Part shown: positions 45,050 to 58,289 of the stretch, in pieces | How the letters are laid out: each line of letters begins with the position of its first letter | How positions within the stretch are numbered: the stretch's first letter is position 1 | Source of the DNA: Diphasiastrum complanatum | Lineage: Eukaryota; Streptophyta; Lycopodiopsida; Lycopodiales; Lycopodiaceae | DNA length: 64,000 nucleotides | Assembly (NCBI GenBank): GCA_029204225.1 | Contig: CM055112.1 | Coordinates: 2,084,346-2,148,345 of the forward strand | Direction: 5' to 3' | Made by a program: the position numbers and the translations under genes | The notes under the pieces: model-generated | The model's input: the letters and a program-made list of their open reading frames with translations, nothing else | Database searches by the model: none | What the model was told of the DNA's origin: nothing

Positions 45050-45820
45050 ATCTTGAATGCCCTCTTGTTGATCCAGTGATCGGGGTACGAGACCCCTAGA
45101 AGTTAGAGAGCCATATGAGCTTCATGTACATAATCTTAAGTCTAAGATGAAGATTGATCCGCTAGCAAATGTGCTTCTCTTAATTGTAATGGTCGATCCT
45201 TCTTAGTGTTCTAGAAAGTTCTCATTTAAAAGTGACATGATAAACGAATTTAGGTATTTCGTTACCGGTGCCACTCTGTATAGGCTAGGCGACAGTTGGT
45301 TAGAGAATACCCAGACTCGCCCTATTTCAAAACTGTTGAATGCAAAATATATGCTGGATTGACAGAGGAGGAGGCCAAACTCTTGGCATGGGATCACAAC
45401 ATCGACAATGACTATCTTTTGGGAATGTCATTTGTTTAGAGGATCCGGTTCTTTCATAATGAATATCTTGATTTTCTGAAAACTCATGACCGTGTAAGTC
45501 CTGAGCTAAGAATACAATGTTTTAGGGAAACTGGATTAGTTTTTGATGAAACAAGGGCCTCTGATGCCTTGAGAAAGTACGTGTAGTTATTCCAACTTGC
45601 CTTCAAAATGGGCACAATCTGGGATGTGCAAGATGAAATGTTTACACTGTGGGAGAATCAAGAGATCAAGGGGAAAAGGCAGGCCAAAACTAAAGATGAG
45701 CCCTCTATTGCTCTTCGCAAGAAGGATCGGACAACAAATGTCTCGATTAAGACACTTCCCAATGACATGAAAATTACCTACTGGCGAGCAATGCAAGAAA
45801 TTAAGGATGAAAGATTATAA
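45050..45820 (+). pseudogene. ParB/sulfiredoxin-fold-like gene remnant
   Basis: Three blocks in order suggest a ParB N-terminal-type fold. First, PYELHVHNLKSKMKIDPLAN (about 45110-45165), a helix and strand like the start of ParB domains. Second, FRYFVTGATLYRLGDSW (about 45250-45300), in the place of the 'y.v.xG.HR..A' box. Third, after a one-base frameshift, FKTVECKIYAGLTEEEAKLL then AWDHNIDND (about 45325-45400), like the 'v.v.v...l.eeA..la..HN' box. A long helical, charged tail follows to 45820 (FFHNEYLDFLKTHDRVSPEL, WDVQDEMFTLWENQE) with two stops. In bacteria ParB-fold proteins bind DNA and hydrolyse CTP; comparable domains occur in some uncharacterised eukaryotic genes. I infer the fold from motif order only. 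The gene is broken. Confidence 0.45.
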
Positions 45821-45899
45821 TCTCCATTTTTTCATGTGTGAAATCGCTTGGTTTCTCACTTGAAGAGATGGCTACTGAGTTGGACAATAAGTATACATC

Positions 45900-46130
45900 A
45901 ATAATATTCATTTTACCGCATCAATGATACACATGTCAATACCTGGTATCGATTTCTAGTATTTGGAAAGGAGTTGATCTTTAGATCGATACTCGGTATC
46001 GATCTCTGGTATTTGAAAACAAGTTGATCTCTTAGATAGATACGCGGTATTGATCTCTAGTATCGATCCCTCAGATAGATATGCGATATTGATCTGTGAT
46101 ATTGATCTCTCGCTTTCAGTGTTGCTTCTT
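45900..46130 (+). repeat. Short tandem repeat, unit about 52 bases
   Basis: Three or more diverged copies of a segment built on GGTATCGATCTCTGGTATTT, then GTTGATCTCTTAGATAGATA. Non-coding. Confidence 0.65.
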
Positions 46131-47099
46131 ATTTGTTATTATTTGTTTATCCTAGCAATTATGTTTATTGAAGTCCATATTTTTGCTACAGATAGAAGAC
46201 GTATATGAGGATGCATAAACAAATATTGATCAGACTAAACTGTTCGTCTTGGGAGCAAGTACTAAAGGAATCATTGCAAATGTATTTAAATTTAAAAATA
46301 TTTCTGATATAAATTTTATTATGTTATGAATTATGATGAATTAAATATTAAATTCTTTATCATTGTCCATTGTGAAAGAGTGATGAACATATTCTTTCAA
46401 TTGGTCCTCAAATTATTGCGTTACATACAATCAAACTAAAACTGTAGTTTCTAAATTGACAAATATAAAACTAGATAAATAAAAAAAGACAAATCACTTT
46501 ACAGCTTTATATTCAGTGTAAATAATGTCAATTAGGTATCCCATTATTTGAAATTGTGTTATTGGTTTTGTAAAAGTTTCAAACTTAAGTAGAATTTTAA
46601 TAGTTTTTATTTTTAAAGTTGTTTCAATTTATATTAAGAATTTTAGTTTTCTATTATTGCATGTTAAAAAATGTATTCTTTCACAATTTTTTACACAATA
46701 TGAATTATTCAAAGATTTTAGGTTTTAAATTTTTTTTGGATAAAAAAATAATGTGCATTTTTTAAAATAGACTGAAAAGTGCCAAATTTTATCAAGAATC
46801 TATTTTAGGTAATCTACAACATCACTCATTTGATACATAACGGTGTTTACAAAATAGAAATCATTACTTTACACATGCTAGAACTTGGAAATGCATGAAG
46901 ATCTGATCATAAGCACTTAGATACAAAATGGTATTATCCATGTCCGTACAACAGTAGTAACGTATAGTACTTGACATGTGTGGATGGAAGTTCAACAAGA
47001 AAATTCACATTCTACACACTAGAAATCAAGATATCTTGAGAAATACACATGAGATGGACATAGAATTAAAAGAAATAAATTCTCCAGATAAAAAGAGAA
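46131..47099. other. AT-rich region, no gene recognised
   Basis: Very AT-rich. A possible exon-like segment after a CTACAG acceptor at about 46190 (IEDVYEDA, stop, TNIDQTKLFVLGAS) might belong to the preceding pseudogene, but this is weak. Confidence 0.35.
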
Positions 47100-47423
47100 T
47101 ACAATGATACTTTTTGCACGCTGGTACTACTATTTATAGCTGCTAAATTGTCACTTGGCCAATTTCCCTAAACTTGTCCTAAATGGTAACTTTTGGTACT
47201 TCATAAAAAAACCTAGAAAAACTAGTCTAGATGCAATGTATCTACATTAGCCAATTAGAATGGGTCCAAAGTCCAAATCCGACCTCATCCATTTATCTAC
47301 TTTCCAAAAATAGTACAAACACTATTCAGGCCTTTATTCACATAAATCAATCTCACTTTGAGATTTCATATTGGCCTCAAAATTGTGAAGATAAATCAAC
47401 TAAACTAGTTGACATTTTTCACA
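47100..47423 (-). repeat. LTR-like stretch related to the 43895 LTR
   Basis: TTTCATATTGGCCTC then ATCAACTAAACTAGTTGACA and TTTTTCACA parallel ATGAAATTGGCCTC, TTTGACTAAACTAGTTGAAA and TCTCTCACA at the 43895-44379 LTR. No polypurine tract follows, so it is a decayed or sister LTR. Confidence 0.45.
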
Positions 47424-49392
<1,969 letters not shown>

Positions 49393-49800
49393 TGTTGGAG
49401 GGTTTGCGGATCCCAATGCAACCCTAATCCTAGTTAATAAGTGAGAGGGATTTGGCACCCTGCGTGTGTAAGTCCAACCCGCTAATTATTTGATTAGTTA
49501 GAAATTAATAAAAGGACTTTAGGCCTCTTTGCGGGAATTAAATGTCGCAAGGCCTCATACTCAAGTAAGTGAATAAAAAGGATTCCCCCCATATTTCAAA
49601 TTTCAAATAATAAGAAAGGTGGAAACTAGCCAATAGGATATGAGGCCAAAGCCCCATTATCCACTATATAGAATGGTGATTTGTGATTCATTTTACATGT
49701 TCATTTCAATAAAGCAAATTGAACCTCTTTCGAATTGAAATCGGATGTCATTGCTCTTCTTCTTCTTTCCTTCATCTCTCATGCTTTAATTGGATCTTAT
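49393..49800 (+). repeat. Diverged L1-type LTR, truncated
   Basis: Starts TGTTGGAGGGTTTGCGG and then shows the L1 landmarks in the same order: TTGGCACCCTGCGTGTGTAA near base 60, GGCCTC patches, CCAATAGGATATGAGG, a TATA-like CACTATATAGAATGG near 49665, and a CTTCTTCTTTCC tract. No L1 ORF precedes it. Its right part is replaced by another LTR. Confidence 0.6.
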
Positions 49801-49804
49801 TCTT

Positions 49805-50614
49805 GTTGGATTTGATAATTGTTGGGTTTGATCTTTGTGTTGGATTATTATCGTGATTATCGACTAATCGATCTTTTAATCTTCATCCACTTATTAACCG
49901 GCTCTACATTTATGCATGTTTCTACACATTCTGCAGAAGTACACAAAAATTGCTCACAAGTGGATTCCATAAGTGAATTTCCAGGAAGTACTAAACTGGA
50001 TGGATGCCAACTCACTACGGCCAACTAGCCATTATGATCTATGACCTGATCAACTATGTCCTACTGGATGCCTGTTTTTGCTTAGTATAAATAGCTAATC
50101 ATACGTCTATTATTTCATTCATTCATGCAATGCATTGAAGTAGAATTTAGCAGCTCTCTCAAGCTTTCAAGCTTGAACACTCATGAGCATTCTAGCTTAG
50201 TTCTTTAGAGTTCTTTTAGATTTTGTTATCAGCATTTATTGCTTATCAGCGAAAGTGCAAATCAGACAAAGTTTTCAGAGATTGTGAGTACGCGGTTTCT
50301 ATCCGCAATTGTCTTGTTCTCATCATTTTGCTGAATCAATCTATCCTTTATTGCATTCACTATCATGAATCTTTGTGATCTCATATTGCTTTTGTCTGAT
50401 AATTCAATTCTTCATTGTTTGGCTACGTAATCACTTTAGCTCTGATGATTTTAAAGTTAATTGTTAAAGAATTGAACGTGACTCTTGTCATTATGTTTTG
50501 CTCAAAATTGATTGGCATAGTCATGCATTAGGAAAGTAGGCTCATTCCACTGCGCTCGATAAGTTGTTCACAAGTTTCGACTTGTCATTATTACATTATC
50601 ACCTCTTTCCAACA
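49805..50614 (+). repeat. 5' LTR of the 50.6 kb copia
   Basis: The right end CTTTCCAACA at 50614 abuts a primer-binding site. A TATA-like TTAGTATAAATAGC lies near 50080. The left edge is a TGTTGG near 49805 or 49838; which one is unclear. Confidence 0.55.
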
Positions 50615-50626
50615 TGGCATTAGAGC
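50615..50626 (+). promoter_or_regulatory. Copia primer-binding site variant
   Basis: TGGCATTAGAGC, a variant of TGGTATCAGAGC, immediately after the LTR end. Confidence 0.65.
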
Positions 50627-50840
50627 TCTAATATATAATATCAACGAGATCTGTTATACCATGGCTCTAATACTTGATATCTTTCATAGTATCAAATCGA
50701 TATCATTTGATATTTTTTACAGTATCATATTTCTCAATTTATGGTATCAAATTTCAATATCAGATAGTTGATTTCCAATTGTAGCATACCACGATATCTC
50801 TCTCTTAACGTCATCGATATATCGACAGACTAAAGTTCCA

Positions 50841-52552
50841 GATGGATTCTTAGAGTAAAGCCGGTCTTATCACAAACAAGCTAAATGGATCCAATTACTA
50901 CTTGTGAAATTTAAGATGAAGACCTTGCTAATCACCAATGAGTTGTGGGATGTTGTCACAGGAACAAAAGAGAAGTTTGCAGATGACACAACCGACTCGA
51001 ATTGGAAGTCGAAGGAAGGTAAGCTTTCACGCTTATTATTCTCATTATCTTAGACACTCAAATTTGTCACATAGCTTAATTTCAAACTTCGAAACAAGTA
51101 TGGGACATCTTGAGCTCACTATAGGATGTGAAGGATGTAACTTCTAAGTTATACCTATGAAAAAAATTCTTCATTATCAAGATGTCAAATGGTGATTCAA
51201 GTCATAATCACATTAACCAATTTACGAATCTCTTACAATAGATGGCCACTGTCAGATTAGTCATAATCAATCAAGACACAATTATGACATTGCTTTCAAG
51301 CTTGCCCTCTACATATGAGAACTGGGTGACGATCATATCGACATTCAGATTTGACTCTTACCAGAGTTATGATGCAAGAAGATAATCGAAAAAGTCAAGA
51401 TGCTTCGTTGACTTCATTATCTCAAGCTCTATATATCAACAAAGGCTCAAAATGACAGAAGCAGAAAACTCTAAGTAGTCTGCATCAAATTAGAAATTGA
51501 CTCAAAGTCAAGAACAATTATCAAATCCACAATCAAAGAAGAAGATGTTTTGTAAGTATTGCAAGCGCACTAATCATGAGATTTAGGTTTGCAAGGTTCT
51601 CAAATCTAAGAATGCCAATAAGCAACTAGATCAATAGGCGAATGCAATCACAGCATCTCCCGACATTGACATGGAAGAAGGAACATTTATGGTCAAAGAC
51701 CGAAAAGCACTAATGGATAATTCTTCGTTTCTAGATTTTGGAGCTACTCAACATGTGACCAATCATCATGAGCATTTTCACTCTTATACGACTTACAATA
51801 CAATAAGATACGTTCATCTTGGCGATGATAGCACTCACACTATCAAAGGTGAAGGTACTGTGAGATTGAAATTCTAGCATGATCAATTCAAACTACTATC
51901 AAATGTTTTGTATGTTCCTAAACTTTCTACAAATCTACTATCAATAAGTAATCACTGATTTAGGTCATAAGGTAAAGTTCAAGTCTGATCAATGCCGAAT
52001 TATCGATAGGACAAGTAAGATCCTTGCACTCGACAAGAGGCATGGAAACTTATATAGATTGGCACATTGTTATTCTTATACTAGTCAAGCCTTGAAAACC
52101 TCTATTCTTGTGAATAAAGCATTAATATGGCATCATCGATTAGGACACTTGAATCATACATATGTTTCATACATATCTTAATGATCCCTAGCACTTGATC
52201 TTGTCTATCCATATGACAAAGTCGACCTCCCTGTCTGTCATAGCTGCATCCTTGGAAAGCAGACTAGGATTCTCTTTAAATCAAGTCCTATAGGTATGCA
52301 GCAAAAGATTTGTTAGACGTTGTTCATTCAGATATATGTGGTCCAATGCAAACTCCATCATTGCTAGATGCAAAGTATTTTATTACCTTTATTGACGAAT
52401 ATTCCAGAAGAACGGCTGTTTATTTCATTAAGCAAAAATCGGAGGCTTTCAACAACATTCAACAATTCAAAGAGCATGCAAAAAATCAACTTGGTAAAGG
52501 AATTAAAGCACTGAGGTCTAACAACGGGGGAGAATATATTTCTACCGAATTC
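50841..52552 (+). pseudogene. Ty1/copia gag-protease-integrase remnant interrupted by an L4 element
   Basis: Gag starts MDS, stop, SKAGLITNKLNGSNYYL, then FKMKTLLITNELWDVVTGT, and becomes fragmentary. The knuckle at about 51550 reads MFCKYCKRTNHEI, stop, VCK. The protease frame (51671-51877) has FLDFGATQHVTN, with Ser of the D-S-G loop replaced by Phe, and HLGDDSTHTIKGEG. Integrase shows LIWHHRLGHLNHTYVS, CHSCILGKQTR, VVHSDICGPMQTPSLLDAKY and IKALRSNNGGEY, where the second catalytic Asp is Asn. The frame stops at STEFY where an antisense L4 LTR begins (52553). No RT or RNase H follows beyond the insertion. Confidence 0.9.
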
Positions 52553-53425
52553 TATTGGAGAAAGAGGGTGTGTGAGTGTGAGAGACTAAAATAAAAAAAA
52601 TGAACACGAAAATAAACGAACTTGAAACTCGAACGAGAAACGAACTTGAACAGAAAGTGTTCGTGCATAGCAGAATGAGATATATTACTCTTTCCCTAAG
52701 CATGACTACGCCTATCAGAACGAACAGAATGTTAGTGATAGAAATCACGGCCGATCTGATTACATTAGAAGAATAATGTGTCGTGAACAACTAGACAAAG
52801 TATTAGTTGATTCGCAAAGAGCTAGACTGAGCTCGACTGATAATCAATCGCGAAAGACAAGACTAAATATTAGTCGTCAACAACTAGACTAATAATAATT
52901 CGCTAAGAATAAATTACCAGATTGAGCAACAAGAGAGTCAGACAGAATGAAAAAAAACATAGCAATATCAACAAAAATCTGAACATAGAACAACAGAGCT
53001 GTTATCAGATTAAGTACAACAAAATATACATGTCAGTAATGTTGCGGAGCACAAGACAATAGCAGACGAAATCGCGTGTTCTACAAAGCTAATTCAATCT
53101 GTAAAAAGAGATGAACCTATTACTGACAATACAAAAGAATCAATGTGCAAGACATCTACTTCATCTATCTCTGATAAGCTTCTGATGCTATTACTTTTAC
53201 ACACACTTTGAGTATGCAAGTGGTATTCAATATATATACACATTTTTACAAGTGTGCAGATGAAGAAAGTACAAAGTGGATGTGTTGTCTGTTAGAGATC
53301 ATGCGTGGCTGTTGTCGTTGTCAAATCTATTAGCATAGTTGCGTGGGATGAGCATGAAAAGGCCATGGCGCTAGCCTTTGCTGAAATGAATGTTGGTGAA
53401 GATGCGAAAAATGCGACACTCTGAT
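52553..53425 (-). repeat. L4 LTR (3' LTR of nested antisense element)
   Basis: TATTGGAGAAAGAGGG corresponds to TGTTGGAGA at the other L4 copies, with one changed base in the terminal TG. Colinear with 10824-11760, including CGAACTTGAAACTCGAACG, CTCGACTGATAATC and TCTCTGATAAGCTTCTGATG. It is truncated about 150 bases before the expected end. Confidence 0.85.
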
Positions 53426-53452
53426 GAAATGCCTTAGGATTTGATTTATAGG

Positions 53453-53669
53453 GTAAAATTTCCACAGATGGTAATTGGCTCCATCAAGCTTGTCCACGAT
53501 GGGACTGGCTTTCCCTTGGGAATCCATGTGGAAGATTAGTCTAAGTGATAGGAAAAACTATCAGTGACTTAAGCATGAAAATCTGGTACTAAATCACAGA
53601 ACAAGAAGACAATACTCTATCGGCTAGTAGATTCTTGTACTGTGGAAGCTTATCAGGCTACGAAAATGT
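53453..53669 (-). pseudogene. Copia gag stub of the nested L4 element
   Basis: Minus-strand frame from 53527: MDSQGKASPIVDKLDGANYH then LWKF. Same length and same break point as the stub at 10595-10810. Confidence 0.85.
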
Positions 53670-53681
53670 GCTCTGATACCA
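53670..53681 (-). promoter_or_regulatory. Copia primer-binding site (antisense)
   Basis: GCTCTGATACCA on the plus strand, abutting the L4 LTR at 53682. Confidence 0.9.
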
Positions 53682-54023
53682 TGTTGGAGAAAGAGAGTGC
53701 GTGAGTGTGAGAAACTAAGATAGCTCGAAAAGAAAATAAACACAAAAAAAAATGAACTCGAAACTTGAACATGAAACGAATTTGAACGGAAAGTGTTCAT
53801 GCGCAGCGGAATGAGCTATATTACTCTTTCCCTAATCAGAAACGAACAGAATGTTAGTGATAGAAATTATGGTCGATCTGATTACGTAGCCAAACATTAA
53901 CAAAACATCAGAAGAATAATTTGTCATGAACAGCTAGACAAATTATTAGTCACGATTGATTCGCGAAGAGCTAGACTGAGTTTGACTGATAATCAGTCAT
54001 GAATTAGTCGTGAAAGGCAAGAC
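53682..54023 (-). repeat. L4 LTR (5' LTR of nested element), truncated
   Basis: Starts TGTTGGAGAAAGAGAG and matches 10824 onward and 52553 onward. Homology ends at GTGAAAGGCAAGACC near 54023, about a third of the full LTR. Confidence 0.85.
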
Positions 54024-54494
54024 CCCCCATGGCTAATTTCCCTAGCCCTTGGTCTTTCGTCATGAAGTCATACCCTTCTTGTTCCATTGGCCCTTCCTTT
54101 AGGATTATCTTGGCCCCTTTTTTTGATGTTGCACTTTGTGGATTTTTGTCTCACAATTCCGCACTTCGTGGTAACTGAGCCCCCTCTCCCCAATGAGCAA
54201 TAGACTTGAAAACACAATACTCCGATTTTTATATAAGTATCAAAAATCACAGTACATTGCAAGATTTTGGCATAGTAGCCGAAACTATACTATAGGCCGA
54301 TTTTTTTAAAGGCCGTCAAAAACTTTAAGAGCCAATTCTAAGGCCATAATTACTTCTCTAGCCACATTACGGGCGGACTGGGACCCTTAAGTATTGGCGA
54401 TTTTCAGCCATTTTACATTGAAATTTTGCGGCTTTGACATGCCGATTTACATATCATAGCAAAATTAAGTTCCAAAATTAGCCCAATTTTTGGT
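54024..54494. other. No gene recognised
   Basis: Begins with a C-rich patch and has several short AGGCC/GGCCG motifs around 54290-54420. No coding match. Confidence 0.4.
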
Positions 54495-55750
54495 GTAGAA
54501 AATTCGGCTAACATTGTTGCATGTAAACTTTCTCTTCAAGTGTACCATTTAGAAAATCGGACTTTATGTCCATCTAATGTAGACTCCATCCAAACAAAGC
54601 CACCAATGTTATCACCATACAAAGTGTATTCCATTTTACGACAGGAGCAAACGTTTTCTCGTAGTCAATGCCTTTGTTCTGTGTGTAGCCCTTAACCACA
54701 AGTCTCACTTTGTGTGTCGCTATGGTACCATCTACATTGTACTTCATTTTATTGGAATTTTTTTTCAATCTGGAAGGTCCACTATCTTCCACATATCATG
54801 GCATTTAATGTAGTCAATTTTCTCCTGCATAGCTTTTTGCCAAATTCCTGATCCTTGGCCTCTTCAAAGCAACAAGGCTCCCTAGACTCATTAATTTGGC
54901 TCATAAGTCCAAGGTTAACCTAATATCTATCAGGTTCTTTCCTTTCACACATGGAGCATCACAGCTCTCCATGCATCCTAGATTCTACTACCTCCTGTTT
55001 TGCACTTTCCATCATTTGGTGTACCATTTGGATAGCTTCCACTACGATGAACCATTGTGAGGGGAGTATGTATCTTAAGCCTAATGTCCTTCTCCTTGCA
55101 CTTCTCCCCAACCACTTCTTCTTTGCCAATACCAAAGGGTTTGTCTCTCCTCCCTCTATGAGCATCCTAGATAGATCATCACTATCTCTTTCAGCATCAC
55201 CAAACCTATGAACTTCATCAAATACTACATCTCTACTAATGTGCATGCGTCGACCCACTAGATCATAGCAACGGTATCCCTTGGTTTGTTCATCATAACC
55301 TGTAAATATGCATTTAAAGGCTTTTGATTGCATCTTGCTCCTCTCACTCTTAGGGATATGGACATATACCCTACATCCAAAAATATGTAAACCATCCACT
55401 AAAATGCTTCTTCAAGGGTACGATTTTGTATGGCAACTGTTGGATTTTATTTTCTTGGAAACTGTATAACTTCACCCCAAAAAGAATCTGCAACCTCCAT
55501 ACGTGTCATCATGGCTCTAGTGGCTTCTACGATTATACGATTCTTTCTTTCCGCTACCCCATTCTATTGAGGTGTATCAACCTGTGCAAATTGCTGGTTG
55601 ATTCCATGCTCTTTGAAAAAGTTTATAATGTGGTAGAATGATACTCACCTTCTCGATCTGACCCCAACACCTTGATTTTGGCATTTGCTTGATTTTTCAC
55701 CAATGCTTTAAAGTCTTTAAAGCACTCAAATGCCTTATATAGCATCCCCT
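54495..55750 (-). pseudogene. Ty1/copia integrase-RT remnant (antisense), related to the 36-39 kb element
   Basis: On the minus strand from 55750: FKDFKALVKNQANAKIKVL, GEYHSTTL, then a broken core. The integrase C-terminal part is open at 55399-54959 (LHIFGCRVYVHIPKSERSKM, KCIFTGYDEQTKGYRCYD, MHISRDVVFDE). RT begins at 54792-54574 (MKYNVDGTIATHKVRLVVKG, YTQNKGIDYEKTFAPVVKW), reaches SLH, a TAG, then MDIKSDFLNGTLEEKVYMQQ and ends. The 36-39 kb copy has the same TAG in the same place. RT catalytic motif and RNase H are missing. Confidence 0.9.
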
Positions 55751-56999
55751 TGGAAACCAAGAAGCATTGTCAATCACTCTAGCAATAGGTATGCGAGTGC
55801 AAGAAACACAAGTGTGCTTTCTGCAATGTCGCCTCTGCCAAGTAACTATAGAAATATTGTTTCATGAGTTATGAATCTTTTAGGATAACTATAGCACTGA
55901 ACGCCTTTGACATATGTATCCAATCTATCATTCTTGATAAATGTGGTAGTTCTTCGTAGAAAGGCACGTAGAAAAGTAGTCGTGCTACAATCTCGTAGGA
56001 AAACAGCGGAGCTTCATAATAGATGAGCTTGTTTTTCTTTTCTTTTCATGTAGAAAAGCAGTCAAAATGCAAGTGCAATTAGAATAGGGGTTTGTATGTT
56101 GTAGATTTATGGAGTCTTAGAAATTTGACTTTCAAGCCAGTTGTCAACTCAATTCTCAATGCTCACGTTTCAAAAAATCTCCAAAATTTTAAAATCAGTC
56201 TCTAATATACATATTGATATTTTTAATCTATAGCTTTTTCTTTTATTGATGTAATTTACAAAAGTAGAATTATAAATAAGTTTCAAACATAAAATCATAA
56301 TTACGATTCTTTTTTAAAAAACAGTCTGATAATTTTAATTTATGGCTTCTTTTTTGTTATATAAATTACAAAAATAGAATTACAAATTATTTTCAAACAA
56401 CAACAAAAAAAGAATTACAAATTATTTTCAAACATATTGGTTTTTCATATTTGTAAGAAAATGAAAAATGGAATATACAAAATCATGAGAAATTTTAATT
56501 GAACATAAAATTATGTATGCTATTTTCATTATTCAAATTCGAGAAATATAGAATAAAAACTATTGTTTGAAAGAACAATGTGCGAGATTTGTAGACTATT
56601 TGAAATTTTCCATGGCAATTTGCAATTTGCAATTTCGAATTTCATTTTTCATATTGCATTGGCGTTTGGGAGAAAGGCAAATCTCCTAGTTTATAAAATT
56701 GAGAGGAAAATCGGCACCTCCTTTTTTGCCATCTTACACTTGATCAAATGGATGGCTTTCTAACTATGGACTTTTTCTAACAAATGCTAACATTATGAGA
56801 ATATTTCAAATATTCTAAAAGCTCTCTCAATGTTTTTTCAAATAAAAATAATGAATGACATGTCTTGCAAATTGGAATAAAGTAATTGTAAAATAAATCA
56901 GTAAACAGAACACAATATACAATGATTTCTTTCCTGATGAACAACAATAATGTTGTTATTAAATTCTTACTAAAGTATTTGAATCATTCCGTGTTTTGA
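55751..56999. other. AT-rich region, no gene recognised
   Basis: Strongly AT-rich from 56100 to 56950, with short AATTACAAA-type repeats near 56350-56430. No coding match. Confidence 0.4.
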
Positions 57000-58052
57000 C
57001 CAATTAAACCATCCATTGGAGCTGCAAATGGAAATTATGCTGGAGGTAGAGATGGAGATGGAGTTTATGGTAAATCTGGAGTCGGGATTTATGTGCATCC
57101 TTCGTCGGCTATGGCTCCATCTAGCATGACTATGGCAGTCTCCCAACTAGTGTACGCTATGGCATCTCCAACTAGCTTCAGCAATAGGATGGGAAGAGCA
57201 TTATGAGTATAGGAGCAGGGTTTGAGCATTATGAGCAGGTCAGAAGCTTAGAATCCCCTTGTGCTCGTTTTTAAGTGGTATTTTCTGGCTGAAAACCACT
57301 CGCACATGTCACCTTCTTGCTGTTCACGGGCCTTTTTTGCAAAGTATATCCAGCGTTGGAGCTCCACGGCTCTTTTCCAGTTCTGCCATCAAGATTTGAG
57401 CAGGGTTTGATTTACACCTAGCCATCTTCTTTTAGCAAAGTTTTTTTTGCATCTTTGCTAAGTGTTGGAGCTCCATGGGATTTGCACCCAGTTGCGCTTC
57501 CAGAAGGCTTTGTTTTGCATCCTGCCGTGTTCCACAAGGCATTAGGCACTAGCTGATTTCCGAGTAAGCATCTCTTGGTTGTGAGTTGGTTTTTGACCCT
57601 GGAAGACTGCCCTGATAGCGGCTATCAGTCTCGTGTCTTTCCAACGTCTATCAGTCTCATGTCTTTCCAGCGGTGGCTTGGCTCTTTCCAGCAACTCTTT
57701 CCAGCGTCAGTTCTGCCTTGTCTGATAGTGGCCATCAGTTCTGCATCCTGGCTCTTTCCAAAGTTTTGGCTCTTTTCAACAGGGACAATCAGTTTTGCCT
57801 GGTAGTGGCTCTCAGTTCTTTTCCAAACCTTTTCTTCCTTGCTCATCAGTTTTGCCTTGCAGTTCTGCATCCTGTCTCTTTCCAAACATTTTGGACCTGC
57901 TCATATCCAGACTACAAAGATGTAAGCTGCTGCTATGTCTTCATGGAGACAGATCGCATCCCGTGCAGCAGTAGGCAGACCAACGATTATTGCACCCCAC
58001 CTACATCGTTTCTCAACAAGCAAACCAACGGATTATTGCTCCCCACCTACAT
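57000..58052. repeat. Low-complexity region with CTCTTTCCAG and GTTGGAGCTCCA motifs
   Basis: GTTGGAGCTCCA appears near 57355 and 57460. CTCTTTCCA(G/A) and GATAGTGGC(C/T)ATCAGT-like motifs recur between 57600 and 57890. Plus-strand open frames here lack any recognised domain. A decayed LTR is possible, but no second copy is in view. Confidence 0.4.
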
Positions 58053-58104
58053 CATTTCTGAATCTATTATCATTGACGCCCCACCTACATCATTTCTGAA
58101 TCTA

Positions 58105-58189
58105 ACCCAACGGGGTTGGCTCAACTGGTTAGCTTGGCATCCAAAGTTTCTTTGATCCCAGGTTCGAGCCTCCCTTGGAAACCAAGAAG
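58105..58189 (+). mobile_element. tRNA-derived retroposon (SINE-like) with 14-base target-site duplication
   Basis: TGGCTCAACTGG (58117-58128) fits the RNA polymerase III A box, and GGTTCGAGCCT (58161-58171) fits the B box. The 85-base insert is flanked by CATTTCTGAATCTA at 58091-58104 and 58190-58203. The target was a tandem unit whose uninterrupted neighbour at 58053-58078 shows the pre-insertion sequence. The D-arm cannot pair well and no normal anticodon stem is evident, so it is not a working tRNA gene. Confidence 0.75.
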
Positions 58190-58289
58190 CATTTCTGAAT
58201 CTATTATCATTGACGGTTGACCTGACTGAGTTTGCTGTGTTTTAAGCTTTGGTTGCATATATAATTTTGCTAATAGCCCATGTGTCAAC

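Noticed and set aside
58105-58189. A functional tRNA gene
   Set aside because: A and B boxes are present, but the D-arm does not pair, no proper anticodon arm is seen, and flanking duplications show retroposition.
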